NCBI GenBank assembly: GCA_965233625.1 | Contig: OZ247499.1 | Span: forward strand, 6,634,001-6,698,000 | Length of the DNA: 64,000 nt | Direction: 5' to 3' | Source: G965233625 sp965233625 | Lineage (GTDB): Bacteria; Planctomycetota; Planctomycetia; Pirellulales; Pirellulaceae | Shown here: positions 43,352 through 52,572 of the stretch, one piece after another | How positions within the stretch are numbered: the first letter of the stretch is position 1 | Layout: every line of letters begins with the position of its first letter | Notes under the pieces: generated by a model | Database searches by the model: none | Told to the model about the DNA's origin: nothing | The model's input: only the letters and a program-made list of their open reading frames with translations | Made by a program: the position numbers and the translations under genes

Positions 43352-43849
43352 GCAGCACATCTGCACAGCCGCAAACACGGCCGCCACACCTACTCCTCGC
43401 TTACGCCACACTCAGTGGATTCCACTATCCTGGAAATCCCGGGTTCCGCAATATCGGAATCCTGGATATTGGATTTGGTTTGCTCGGCGTTTTCGCGCTA
43501 ACGCAAAATTCGCTGGCCAACGGAAGCAAAGGGCAGGGCGGCGCCAATATTTCGAGCCGCCGCCGACGCACGCACCGGGCAGCCAGCGATGGCAGCAACG
43601 CAGCGACGCACCGGCGGAAGGCCACCCGCGGGTTTCCGGCCACTCTGAATCGCAGGCAAGCAAGCCCAGGCAGCGGCCTGAATCAACAGAAAGCAGACGC
43701 CTGTATCGCTGATCCCCAAAACAGTCAGAGCCGTAGATGCCAGGGGAATCAGCCGCTAGACTGCGGAAATCGCACCTACCTCCAACGTCCGATAATGTTT
43801 CTTATGTTCGGTTTGAGGCCCAAAATCCTGCAGTTTGAGAGGTTTTCTA
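43352..43849. other. About 500 bases without a supported gene
   Basis: Frames exist on both strands (43480-43959 plus, 43498-43719 minus), but both are Arg/Ala/Gly-rich shadows without starts or motifs. An imperfect inverted repeat lies at about 43427-43472 (TATCCTGGAAATCC and GGAATCCTGGATA) next to a sequence with repeated GGAAT/ATTCC-like words, and a short GGGCAGGG copy lies near 43531-43539. Confidence 0.4.
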
Positions 43850-44767
43850 TTACTTGGACGCGTCAATCCCGCCGGATCGCTTCCAGAGGCTCTGATAGAA
43901 TCGCTGGGGTTCTAAGCCGGCCGGTAGCCCCGATACTCCACCGTCTCCAACCTCGATGATTTTCCAGGAGCCGTCGGTTAGGCGCCCAACGTCCATCGTA
44001 ATAAACGGCGATGAGAACCGTCGGGCTATCTTCTCCCAGCGATCACGATGTTGCAGCGATTCGTCATCTGGCAGCACGAGGATTTCGCCGCACCAGAAAA
44101 AAAGGCGAGTCTCTTGCGCGATAGGCATTCCACACAGATCTTCGCCGTTTGTACTCAATGGCAGATATTCACGCAGCACTACTCCGCGGTTGAACAGGCT
44201 GCCGCGTTCCTGACGGAACGTCCCGTAAATCTCACGAAACCGTTCTTCGCCACATCCGGCCGGAATAAAACAAGCGTCCTTCCATCGGTTCTTGGCTGAC
44301 TTGACCCAGTCTTTAATGACACAGTCGTTTTGCCTGAACCGGGAGTACATCTGCCACGCCGCATCCGCGTTGTCTCCCAAAATCCACTCACTGCGCGCCG
44401 TGTCGCCTTGCAGCAACGGATAGGCGAACGGAAGGTAATGAGCTTCTTCGTAACTGCTGGGGGAAACGCAAGGAACGAATTCGCGATTCTTAAGCACCTG
44501 GTGCGCGTCCGCATAGTTTTCGCCAGACATCATCCAGCCACGGAAAATTGTGCTTACGGGTAGCTCTCGCGCAGAATCGAAACGGAACGCCGCCTTGGCG
44601 TCTCCGCTTGCCAATGCTTCATGGCTGTAGAATGCGGTCGCAAAACCTGCCCGCTGAGCCGCCCGGAACTCATCCGCGAAGCAGGCATCAATCTCTGCTG
44701 GCTGGAAAGGCTGATGGGGAAACAGAATTAAAGGCGACTCGTATCCGTTGTTGTTTTCAATGTTCAT
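43850..44767 (-). CDS. ATP-grasp (R2K/DUF4343-like) protein
   Basis: The product is 305 residues. Motifs are VKSAKNRWKDACFIP, then VVLREYLPLS, FFWCGEILVLPDDE, FITMDVGRLTDGSWKIIEVGDGGVSGLP (Asp and Glu metal ligands), in the order of an ATP-grasp fold. The R2K/DUF4343 group has this layout and is often found among immunity genes of polymorphic toxin systems; the reaction is probably peptide or amide ligation on an unknown substrate. ATG 44767 was chosen by family start; the frame extends to 44848. Confidence 0.75.
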   Translation of the reverse strand: MNIENNNGYESPLILFPHQPFQPAEIDACFADEFRAAQRAGFATAFYSHEALASGDAKAAFRFDSARELPVSTIFRGWMMSGENYADAHQVLKNREFVPCVSPSSYEEAHYLPFAYPLLQGDTARSEWILGDNADAAWQMYSRFRQNDCVIKDWVKSAKNRWKDACFIPAGCGEERFREIYGTFRQERGSLFNRGVVLREYLPLSTNGEDLCGMPIAQETRLFFWCGEILVLPDDESLQHRDRWEKIARRFSSPFITMDVGRLTDGSWKIIEVGDGGVSGLPAGLEPQRFYQSLWKRSGGIDASK

Positions 44768-44855
44768 GAAACTGGTGATGGGATTACGATCGCCCGAAGC
44801 CGATCCCCGTGGAGGCAAGTCGCGGGGCTTTTCGCGGTTTGGTGGCAACGTGTTG

Positions 44856-45308
44856 TTATTCCTCTCGGTCCACCCAGTCTGCTATTCGCTCACCGGGTCC
44901 CAGGTTTTTTCGCACGTAGTAGTACACCATGCCTTCTGTAATCTCCAGAGTCTCAGCTACTACGAAGTGGATTCTCCCTCCATTGAAGTTGGGATCCTCG
45001 TGAATCACAAAAAGTATTTCATTTTCACCGACTTCAATATGCGGCACTGCTTGCTGCTGCTCATCCGTTGCGATGGACAATTCAGGATGATCGAACATAG
45101 AGGGCAAAGCTATATAGCCAACGCCATGAAAACGAATTTCAAGCTCGTGGTAGTAAGCATGGTCAAAACTGCCGGTAATCAATAACGTACCATTTTCCAG
45201 CGACTGAACGAGAAAGTCCGTCGTGTTGGTGGTGGCTACAATCTTGTTGATTCGATCGATTTTAGACTGAATTGAAGAGTTGACGTTCACGAATGTTTCT
45301 GGGGACAA
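44856..45308 (-). CDS. Small acidic protein of unknown function, possible immunity protein
   Basis: The product is about 150 residues and acidic, with HAYYHELEIRFHGVGYIALPSMFDHPELSIATDEQQQAVPHIE and GGRIHFVVAETLEITEGMVYYYVRKN. It is a beta-rich soluble protein. The start is TTG 45308 or a GTG a few codons later, because an in-frame TAA lies just upstream and no ATG is available. It precedes the R2K-like gene on the same strand. More A+T than neighbours. Confidence 0.5.
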   Translation of the reverse strand: MSPETFVNVNSSIQSKIDRINKIVATTNTTDFLVQSLENGTLLITGSFDHAYYHELEIRFHGVGYIALPSMFDHPELSIATDEQQQAVPHIEVGENEILFVIHEDPNFNGGRIHFVVAETLEITEGMVYYYVRKNLGPGERIADWVDREE

Positions 45309-45678
45309 CGGGTTTCTTTAACATGCCAACGCGTTCCCGATAGCCAATCATTTGCCGCCGCCCTGCCCTTCCAGGCGATTCAGCAAAATTGCTTCAGCGA
45401 ACTACCACTCAACCGACAATTTGACATCACCCGCCATAGCCAAGCAACAGACCGGGCGCCGGTCAATGTTTTACCCCCCCTGCCCTGCCCGGCCATTCGT
45501 CCCGGTAGGTGAAAAGTGTGCTATGCGATTTTGTCACTGTAATCAGCCGTTGCCCGCGTTGTCTTCCGCCCGGTTATAATCCGGCTGAATTGGGTAGAGC
45601 TGGTTTGGTTACCGCCAGTGAATTACGATACTGTGGGTGGTGTTTAAGGCAGTGGGCTGTTGCTGCAAGGGGAACGGG

Positions 45679-47241
45679 GTGGCGATTTCTGCGAAGTGTC
45701 CGAACTGCAACTCGGACTTAAAGATTCCCCGCTCTATGGCGGGCAAAAAAGGCAAGTGCCCGAAGTGCTCGGCGCGGCTCACCGTGCCGGGTGTCCCTCC
45801 TGCAGTGAAGGATAAGACTCAAGCGGTTACAGCGCAGGCGGGATTAACAGAAGGCTCCAACGCGACGAAGGTTGCGGTGCCGGAAAACTCTGCGACGCAA
45901 GCCAACGGCGTTCCGTTTCCTCAGCTGCCTTACGAGCAGCGGCATGCTGCGTTGATGCAGAAGCTTGAGGGTGATTTTCCGCCGGTGAAGCGGTCGCCGA
46001 TGTACATGGCCGGGATCGTCATGGCGACGCTGGTCATGTTGTTGCTGCCCGTTTTGTATATCGCGTTGATCGCGCTTACGGGCTATGGCGTGTACTATCA
46101 CGCTGTGAACCATGTGGGCATGCTGGGATATGGTCGCGGCCGTGCGATGATTTTCGTGTTCCTGGCTTACATAGCGCCGATCTTCGCCGGCAGCGTGCTG
46201 GTGGCCTTTATGATCAAGCCGCTCTTCGCGCGGCCGGCGAATGAGGTTCGCACGCGAAGTCTGACGCCCCAGGGAGAGCCGTTGTTGTTCGCCTTTGTGA
46301 AAAGGCTGTGCGAACTAACCGGCGCCCCGGAGCCTAAAAAGATTAACGTGGACTATCAAATGAATGCGTCGGCAAGTTTCCGGCGCGGTTTCCTGAGCAT
46401 GTTTGGCTCTGACCTCGTGCTGACAATTGGCGTACCCATGGCGTCCGGTCTTACGCTGCAGCAACTGGCGGGCGTGCTCGCGCATGAGTTTGGTCATTTC
46501 AGCCAGGGAGCCGGCATGCGGCTCACCTATATTGTCCGCAGTATCAACCACTGGTTCGCGCGTGTGGTTTATCAGCGCGATGAGTGGGACGAGTGGCTGG
46601 AAGAAACAGCCTCGGAATTGGATATCCGCATCGGATGGGTGTTGCTACTGACGCAGCTTGCCGTTTTCCTTTCCCGGTGCGTGCTGTGGGTGCTGATGAT
46701 AATCGGCGATATTTTCACCAGCTTCATGTTGCGCCAGATGGAGTTTGATGCAGACCAATACGAGACAAGGCTCAGCGGCTCTGAAAACTTCGCCACAACG
46801 ACCCATCGAATACGCGAGCTAAGCGTCGCCTACGAACTGACTCAAGAGATGGCATTTGGGTTTCTGATGCGCGGGAAATTCCCGGACAACCTTTCAAAGA
46901 TGATGCACATTAACTTCGAAACGATTCCCCCCAAACTGCTGCGGGAATTGCATAAGGAAGTGGAAAACGAGCCCATCGGTCTATTCAGCACGCACCCGGC
47001 CGACAAAGAACGTATCGCAAGTTCGCGCGAAGAAGACCTGCCTGGTCACTGCCAGCTGGAAGGCCCCGCTTCGCTACTGTTCCGCGATTTCGCAACGCTT
47101 GAGAAAAACGTCACCTGGGATCTCTACTGCCAGCTAGGCGCCCCAGTCAAGCCGCACGAAATGGATTCCGTTGATCGACTGCTCGGGGAAATCGAAGATC
47201 GCCCATTGCCTGAAATCGACGACACACCGTTGCGGTTCTAG
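45679..47241 (+). CDS. M48-family membrane metalloprotease with N-terminal zinc ribbon
   Basis: The product is 520 residues. Residues 1-35 have two CxxC pairs (CPNCNSDLKIP and CPKCSARLTVP), a zinc ribbon. Two membrane segments follow (GIVMATLVMLLLPVLYIALIAL and MIFVFLAYIAPIFAGSVLVAFM). The M48 domain has HEFGHFSQGAG near residue 282 (two zinc ligands, catalytic Glu) and MEFDADQYETRL near 358 (third ligand). It probably acts in membrane protein quality control like HtpX. The start is GTG 45679, since AAGGGG lies 6 bases upstream. Confidence 0.85.
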   Translation: MAISAKCPNCNSDLKIPRSMAGKKGKCPKCSARLTVPGVPPAVKDKTQAVTAQAGLTEGSNATKVAVPENSATQANGVPFPQLPYEQRHAALMQKLEGDFPPVKRSPMYMAGIVMATLVMLLLPVLYIALIALTGYGVYYHAVNHVGMLGYGRGRAMIFVFLAYIAPIFAGSVLVAFMIKPLFARPANEVRTRSLTPQGEPLLFAFVKRLCELTGAPEPKKINVDYQMNASASFRRGFLSMFGSDLVLTIGVPMASGLTLQQLAGVLAHEFGHFSQGAGMRLTYIVRSINHWFARVVYQRDEWDEWLEETASELDIRIGWVLLLTQLAVFLSRCVLWVLMIIGDIFTSFMLRQMEFDADQYETRLSGSENFATTTHRIRELSVAYELTQEMAFGFLMRGKFPDNLSKMMHINFETIPPKLLRELHKEVENEPIGLFSTHPADKERIASSREEDLPGHCQLEGPASLLFRDFATLEKNVTWDLYCQLGAPVKPHEMDSVDRLLGEIEDRPLPEIDDTPLRF

Positions 47242-47426
47242 TCGTTTACTGCATAAGCAGCATCAAGGCGGTCTAGCAATTGACTGGTTTGTCGTTCCAG
47301 TTCACGGCGGTCGGCGCCAAGTGCCCTGTTTGATCATCGAATCCCTGCCATGCTTTTTAGTAGCGAAGATTTGATGGGCTTCTGGGCCGCCAGAGCCTTG
47401 TTCGATGTCATCCCGCAGAAACGAAC

Positions 47427-47969
47427 CTAATTCGCGTCTTTAGAATCCTGTGCCGGGGCCTTCTTTTCCAGCGCTGCTTTTAGTTTGCCGGCGGTGTAGC
47501 GGTTGGCGGTTTTGAAGTATGACCGCATCTTCTGGGATTGTTCGGAGTCTGTGTAGCCTAGGCCGACGGTGGTGACTTTGGTTTTCGTGTCGGAGACCTT
47601 GGTGAAGTAGAACACGGACCATGTCTGCCGGGCGGCTTCTTCGAAGGGGAACCCTTTGGGAAAGCCGGTGGCTTTGATGGACAGCATGCGTTTGGGGTCG
47701 TAGCTGAGGATGGTATTTTCGATGGTGGTGGCGTCGCCCAGTTCACCGTCTTTGTTGTAGTTCGCCCGCCATTTGCCGCCCACGCGGAAATCGATATCGG
47801 CTAGCGGCGCGACCCACGACTTGAGGCCCCCGGTGGTTGTGAACGCCTCCCATACTTTGTCGACGTGCGCTTCGACTTCGAACTCATCCACCATACGATT
47901 ATCATCTGCGGCGACGGCGCCACAGAGCACCAGCGTGGATAGAACTGCCAGGGTTGCCTTGCGTAACAT
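47427..47969 (-). CDS. Exported SRPBCC (AHSA1/START-like) protein
   Basis: The product is 180 residues with a signal peptide (MLRKATLAVLSTLVLCGAVAA). The body follows the SRPBCC pattern: VEAHVDKVWEAFTTTGGLKSWVAPLADIDFRVGGKW, then TWSVFYFTKVSDTKTKVTTVGLGY and MRSYFKTANRYTAGKLKAALEKK. These domains hold hydrophobic ligands in a deep pocket. Export is less common. No partner gene is evident. Confidence 0.8.
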   Translation of the reverse strand: MLRKATLAVLSTLVLCGAVAADDNRMVDEFEVEAHVDKVWEAFTTTGGLKSWVAPLADIDFRVGGKWRANYNKDGELGDATTIENTILSYDPKRMLSIKATGFPKGFPFEEAARQTWSVFYFTKVSDTKTKVTTVGLGYTDSEQSQKMRSYFKTANRYTAGKLKAALEKKAPAQDSKDAN

Positions 47970-48194
47970 CTGAATCCTCGAGGAACGGGCGACGTGGTAT
48001 CGTGCTGCGGCGGATGGCAGCGTGTTCTTTCTGGTCTATCTGCAACCGGTCCGGGCGTCAAGAATTTCTGTGTTTGAAGGGCCGCCGTCATTGGCTGTGG
48101 CAGTTGCCGCGGGACTATTGCTTGCCTGCGTAGCATCGCGCGTTCACAATAGCCGTTTAGCACTGTTTCTGAACTCGCATCTGATTTGAATATT

Positions 48195-48977
48195 ATGCAG
48201 AACATCATTCGCGTTTGTTGTCTGGCTGTCCTTTTCGTTTCACAGGCTGCGTTCGCTGCCGAGGTGGATGGCAAGTGGGAGCAACTATTTAACGGCAAAG
48301 ACCTAAGCGGCTGGACCGTGAAAATCCGCGGCCACAAAGCGGGCGTCAATCACGCCAACACCTTCCGGGTGGAAGATGGTGTGATGAAGGTTTCGTACGA
48401 TGGCTACGAGAAGTTCAACGAGACGTTCGGCCACATTTTTTACAACGGCGAATTTTCGCACTACCGCCTGCGGGTGGAATACCGGTTCACAGGCGAGCAG
48501 TGCCCCGGCGGCCCGGGCTGGGCCCTTCGCAACAGCGGTGTGATGGTGCACGGCGAGTCCCCTGCCACGATGAAGGTGGACCAGGACTTCCCGGTTTCGA
48601 TCGAAGTGCAACTACTCGGTGGGGCTGCCGAGGGGAAACGCACCACGGGCAATCTGTGCACCCCCGGAACGCACGTGGTGATGGGTGGCAAGCTGTTCAA
48701 GCCGCACTGCATCAACTCCAGTTCCAAGACCTACCGCGGCGAGCAGTGGGTGACTTCGGAAATCGAAGTCCGTGGCAACAAGCTCATCCGTCACCTGATC
48801 AATGGCGAAGAAGTGCTCAAGTACACCAACCCGCAACTCGACACCGGAGACGCACACGCCCGCAGCCTGATGAAGGACAACAACCCGCAACTTTCCAGCG
48901 GCACCATTTCGCTGCAGTCGGAGAGTCATCCTGTAGAGTTCCGCAAAGTGGAAATCATGCGGCTGAAGCCCGAGTGA
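48195..48977 (+). CDS. Secreted DUF1080 protein
   Basis: The product is 260 residues with a signal peptide (RVCCLAVLFVSQAAFA). The body is DUF1080: WEQLFNGKDLSGWTVK, FRVEDGVMKVSY, FSHYRLRVEYRF, NSGVMVHG and, late, WVTSEIEVRGNKLIRHLINGEEVLKY and GTISLQSESHPVEFRKVEIMRL. The jelly-roll fold is glycoside hydrolase/concanavalin-like, and related proteins degrade 3-keto-disaccharides. ATG 48195 is preferred to the TTG 9 bases upstream. Secreted carbohydrate metabolism is the likely role. Confidence 0.88.
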   Translation: MQNIIRVCCLAVLFVSQAAFAAEVDGKWEQLFNGKDLSGWTVKIRGHKAGVNHANTFRVEDGVMKVSYDGYEKFNETFGHIFYNGEFSHYRLRVEYRFTGEQCPGGPGWALRNSGVMVHGESPATMKVDQDFPVSIEVQLLGGAAEGKRTTGNLCTPGTHVVMGGKLFKPHCINSSSKTYRGEQWVTSEIEVRGNKLIRHLINGEEVLKYTNPQLDTGDAHARSLMKDNNPQLSSGTISLQSESHPVEFRKVEIMRLKPE

Positions 48978-49070
48978 TGCACCGAAGCAGTACATCACCG
49001 AATTGGAACAGAGATGCACTGCGGCACGAACTAGCCGGATCAGAATCTACCGCCCTGCCCGGCCAAGTCG

Positions 49071-49343
49071 TTACTCGTGCGGCTGATTCTGCTTGATGAT
49101 GTACAGCACGGCGACGAAGATCACCAATCCTGTTCCGCCCAGCGACACAAACTTATTCCCCGTCGCCGCGCCCAAAGCCATCGTAAGCACCAGCCCGGTC
49201 ACGATAATCCCTATCAGCGGCAGCCAGTTGAATCCACCGCGCCGCTTGCCACGCTTCAATTTGTCATAAACGGAAGGTGGCGTAGATTTCGTTTGCTCGC
49301 CGCTTTCGGACGTAGGCACTTCGTCTTCGGACGTGTCGCTCAT
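49071..49343 (-). CDS. Small membrane protein of unknown function
   Basis: The product is 90 residues. An acidic, Ser/Thr-rich N-terminus is followed by YDKLKRGKRRGGFNW and two membrane segments (LPLIGIIVTGLVLTMALGAA and FVSLGGTGLVIFVAVLYII). The gene is flanked by the LRR gene on the same strand. The start ATG 49343 has no strong ribosome-binding site. A GGGCA-type copy lies near 49052-49063, just past its stop. Confidence 0.6.
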   Translation of the reverse strand: MSDTSEDEVPTSESGEQTKSTPPSVYDKLKRGKRRGGFNWLPLIGIIVTGLVLTMALGAATGNKFVSLGGTGLVIFVAVLYIIKQNQPHE

Positions 49344-49389
49344 AACATGCTCGATTCAACGCGCAGGCAGCGGTCTGGCTACGCAGCCC

Positions 49390-50493
49390 CTAGTAATGCT
49401 CAATAATGCAATCAGGGATTTGCCGCTGCAGGTCTTTAACCGCCTCCGGGGAAATCGTGTTACCCGGTAGCGCCAATACTTTCAGCTTGGGTAGACCGGC
49501 AAGCAGCGGAAGATTCGCATCGGTAATCTGCGTGTGGCCTAAGATCAAAATTTCCAGGTTGCGCATCGTTGCCAGGTGCTTTAATGCATCGTCGGTGATT
49601 CTCGTGCCATGTAACATCAGATGGGCAATACTCGGATGATATGCCAGGTTTCTAAGTCCAGCATCACTTATCGATGTGTGGCGTAAGTCCAAAACTCCAA
49701 GTTCAGGAAGTGCTTTCAGATTGGCCAGTGATTCGTCGTTAACTTCGGTGCCACGAATATCTAGATGCCGCAGTTTTTGCGAGCGTTTCAAAATCGCCAG
49801 TGTTTCGCCTGTGATCGCCGTATCCGATAAGTCCAGGGATTCAAGACGGGAAAGTTCGGGGAGGCTGCGGATGCCACGATCTGTTACTTGAGTATGAGAA
49901 ATATCAAGATACTCTAAATCGATATCAGGAGGTATGAAACTCAACGTCCTGTCGGAAACATCATCACCCACTAAGGTCAGTAACTCAAGTTTGGTTAACA
50001 CGTCAATTTGGGCAAGACCCTCATCTGTGATGCCGCGCATTTCCAGGATCAACGCTTTTGTTTCGGGAAAGTGTCGCAGCAACTTCAGGTCATCATCGGT
50101 AAAGTCTGGCGGTGGTTCGTCGCCAAAAGACTCGTAAAAGCTGCGCAATTCCCCTGTATCCCAGCAAATAACAGAAACGGGATAAGGCTGTTCAAAACCA
50201 AAGAACACCGCGATGGCGCCGCGGGGCGTTTGTCGTAAGTTAGTAGTGTCAGACTTGCCTACGTTGTATCCCTCGCAGCCGGAATCGCCTAGGTAATCGA
50301 AATGGAATCCAACACCCTTCTCTTGCAGCGCGGTCATCGCCGCGTCCCGTTGGCGAAGCGAATGCAGATGGCACCCTACCCAGCCACAACCAAGGGAGAT
50401 CAATAGCACCAGGATCGTCATCGCGCGCAGGCTGAAACTTAGCCAGTTGCGACGCAGGATGGATCTTAGTAACGATTTGATCTTGGTAGCCAT
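49390..50493 (-). CDS. Leucine-rich-repeat membrane protein
   Basis: The product is 367 residues. An N-terminal membrane helix (SLRAMTILVLLISLGCGWVG) is followed by a short globular part and then at least nine LRR units of about 24 residues, e.g. LRHLDIRGTEVNDESLANLKALP, LGVLDLRHTSISDAGLRNLAYHP and LEILILGHTQITDANLPLLAGLP. This is the planctomycete GALA/LRR type, and the repeats are likely a binding surface outside the membrane. ATG 50493 was chosen from the membrane-helix start; the frame reaches 50523. Confidence 0.82.
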   Translation of the reverse strand: MATKIKSLLRSILRRNWLSFSLRAMTILVLLISLGCGWVGCHLHSLRQRDAAMTALQEKGVGFHFDYLGDSGCEGYNVGKSDTTNLRQTPRGAIAVFFGFEQPYPVSVICWDTGELRSFYESFGDEPPPDFTDDDLKLLRHFPETKALILEMRGITDEGLAQIDVLTKLELLTLVGDDVSDRTLSFIPPDIDLEYLDISHTQVTDRGIRSLPELSRLESLDLSDTAITGETLAILKRSQKLRHLDIRGTEVNDESLANLKALPELGVLDLRHTSISDAGLRNLAYHPSIAHLMLHGTRITDDALKHLATMRNLEILILGHTQITDANLPLLAGLPKLKVLALPGNTISPEAVKDLQRQIPDCIIEHY

Positions 50494-50519
50494 CAGTTCT
50501 GATTCTTCTATGCCAAGAT

Positions 50520-51305
50520 TCAATACGGGTCAGCAAACGCCCCCATCCCTCCCAGGCCGCCGTCTACGGCGAGGTCGGTGGCGGTGATGAAGGAGGCGTC
50601 GTGGCTGGCGAGCCACAGCACGGCATTGGCGACTTCGGCGGGCTGGCCGATGCGGCCGATGGGGTGGCGGTTGGCGAGTTCGGCTTCGCCCCCTTGGGCT
50701 TCTAAACTAGCGGCGACCAGCGGCGTGTAGATGGCGCCGGGTGAGACAGACACCACGCGGATGCCGTCGCGGGCGTATTCCACGGCCCACTGTTTCGTCT
50801 GCAACAGGTTGGCGGCCTTTAGCGGTCCGTACACCGGTACGCCGCGCGTGGTGGCGTGCCCTTGCGCGCTGGCGATGTTTACAACCACGCCACTGCCCTG
50901 CCCTTTCATCTGCGCCAGCGCGTGTTTGGCCATATAGGTGTAACCGGAGAAGTTCACGCCGAGCATCTTTTCGTACAGTGCATCGTCCAGTTCGTGCACC
51001 GGCGTGTACGACTGCGGCGGTTGAATCGCGGCGTTGTTGACCAGCACATCCAGCCCGCCATGCTCCGCAACCGTCTGCTCCACCACACGCTGGCAATCCT
51101 GCTGCTGCGATGTATCGCAGGACTTAAAGTGAACACCCGCCGGCATCTCATCCGCTAAGGCTTCATTCACATCCGCCACCACCACCGTGGCGCCGCTGCT
51201 GGCAAACGCCTGGGCAATCGCCAGCCCGATCCCCTGCCCTGCCCCGGTCACAATGACAACGCGTCCCTGATTGTTGTAAGTCACCGAGCTTTGCGGACGC
51301 GTCAT
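50520..51305 (-). CDS. Short-chain dehydrogenase/reductase
   Basis: The product is 261 residues with all SDR marks: VVIVTGAGQGIGLAIAQAF (NAD(P) binding), CDTSQQQD, LVNNAAI, the catalytic Ser near ASAQGHA, YGPLKAANLL (Tyr-x3-Lys) and SPGAIYTP. It reduces or oxidises a small alcohol/ketone; the substrate cannot be predicted. The C-terminus ends ASFITATDLAVDGGLGGMG. Its gene starts at ATG 51305 and ends 26 bases before the LRR start. A GGGCA copy is coded in it at 51232-51245. Confidence 0.88.
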   Translation of the reverse strand: MTRPQSSVTYNNQGRVVIVTGAGQGIGLAIAQAFASSGATVVVADVNEALADEMPAGVHFKSCDTSQQQDCQRVVEQTVAEHGGLDVLVNNAAIQPPQSYTPVHELDDALYEKMLGVNFSGYTYMAKHALAQMKGQGSGVVVNIASAQGHATTRGVPVYGPLKAANLLQTKQWAVEYARDGIRVVSVSPGAIYTPLVAASLEAQGGEAELANRHPIGRIGQPAEVANAVLWLASHDASFITATDLAVDGGLGGMGAFADPY

Positions 51306-51338
51306 GGCAGTTTTCTTTAGAGGTTGTGAAGGGGTAGG

Positions 51339-51809
51339 TTAAGGTCGTTCTAGATTTTTAATCGCCGCTTGCAACGCGGCAAGCAGTTCTTCTTCGGTAA
51401 CCATGTCACGCAGGACGACGGGCTTCGCTCCGGGAGCGTAGATCGCGATGAGGGGGATGGATCGAGCATTGAGCCGGTTCAATTCGGCTTTGACCGGGGG
51501 ATCTTGATTTGTAAAGTCTGCTAACTGCAGCTCGACGCCCTTTTCTATCACCGTGTTCTTGAGGACAACACTTTCGTCTACCAGTTTCTGGTGAAACCCA
51601 AGGGTCACGGGCAGTCACCAGTTGGCGGAAAAGCTCACCAGCACAATCTGCCCACGTGCATTGGCGGCGGTGATTTTTGACTTGCTAAACGGCTGCCAGT
51701 TGACGTCTGGTTGCAGATAGGTCTGCCGCGCAACCAGGGCGATCACCGCAGAGAGGGCAAGCAAAGCTAACATTGTGGAAAGTAAAAAAGCAAACCGGGG
51801 CAGTCGCAT
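51339..51809 (-). CDS. Thioredoxin-like (DsbD C-terminal-type) protein with in-frame TGA at the catalytic cysteine
   Basis: One continuous frame of 157 codons is interrupted by a single TGA (51617-51615), between SFSAN-W and LPVTLGF. The N-terminus is a membrane anchor (LPRFAFLLSTMLALLALSAVIALVA). The fold is thioredoxin-like: QIVLVSFSANW, then ELQLADFTNQDPPVKAELNRLNARSIPLIAIYAPGAKPVVLRD with the cis-Pro loop SIP. In relatives the residues after the Trp are C-x-x-C; here TGA takes the first Cys place and V the second. Either TGA is read as selenocysteine or the gene is inactivated. The downstream frame is intact for 91 codons. See findings. Confidence 0.6.
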
Positions 51810-51862
51810 CGCAGGAGTTCCTCGAAAAACGTTTTGCTTGCGAATGATTTTGATGCCCCAGT

Positions 51863-52540
51863 TTACACTTTCACGCCGTCCTGCGACTGACTTTCCTCCA
51901 GCAGTTGTTGCAGCGCGCTGATGATGAAGGTGCGTTGATGATCGTTGAGCCAGCTGCCTGTTTCATAGGTGTGGAACCGCGTGACGATGGCGATGGAATA
52001 CGTATGAAGTTGATGATTGCCGCGATGTGGTGTGCGGGCGCCGTGCTCTTCGACCCGTAAGACGTCTTTCCAGGCGAACCGGCGATTCCATTCCAGCGGT
52101 ATAAAGCCTGTGCGGATGACACCAGCGCCGTTGTTGCAAAGAAAGCGGAGGCCCGCGTAGTGATACAACACGCTGTATGTGATTCCCAGGATAAGAAAAG
52201 CCAGCAACACGGCGAACAGCGGAATGACGATCCACGCAGAAGGGTCTGCGGCAAGGATAGCTGGCAACTGCAACGCGGGGATGCCCGCTGCGAAACCAAC
52301 GGCTCCGTAGATCCAGGTGGGCATCACCACGCGGGCGCCCAGCGTCCAGCCGTTGCGGGTGTCTTCAAACCAGACGCCCGGCGGCGGCTCTAACAGGTTG
52401 ACCTTATCGTCGTAGCCGCGGCGGACCAGGTCGCCGATTTCGAACGCTTCGTTGCAGGTCTGACAGAAGGCGACATTAGCTGCCACGTTGAGGGCGGCCG
52501 CCTCAAATTGTTCCTTACATACCGGGCAGAATAGTCGCAT
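51863..52540 (-). CDS. Zinc-ribbon membrane protein of unknown function
   Basis: The product is 225 residues. An N-terminal ribbon (FCPVCKEQF and FCQTCNEAFEIGD) is followed by two membrane helices (WIYGAVGFAAGIPALQLPAI and WIVIPLFAVLLAFLILGITYSVL). A PH-like beta domain follows (FIPLEWNRRFAWKDVLRVEEHG, HTYSIAIVTRFHTYETG). ATG 52540 is from the family-like ribbon start. It is 32 bases downstream of the DUF2007-like gene and may form an operon with it. Confidence 0.68.
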   Translation of the reverse strand: MRLFCPVCKEQFEAAALNVAANVAFCQTCNEAFEIGDLVRRGYDDKVNLLEPPPGVWFEDTRNGWTLGARVVMPTWIYGAVGFAAGIPALQLPAILAADPSAWIVIPLFAVLLAFLILGITYSVLYHYAGLRFLCNNGAGVIRTGFIPLEWNRRFAWKDVLRVEEHGARTPHRGNHQLHTYSIAIVTRFHTYETGSWLNDHQRTFIISALQQLLEESQSQDGVKV

Positions 52541-52572
52541 GTTGCTGCTCCGCTGCAAAGAGTCGCCCGCCG

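Noticed and set aside
43480..43959. Plus-strand ORF of 159 residues
   Set aside because: Arg/Ser/Ala-rich, overlaps the ATP-grasp gene on the other strand, no start signal.
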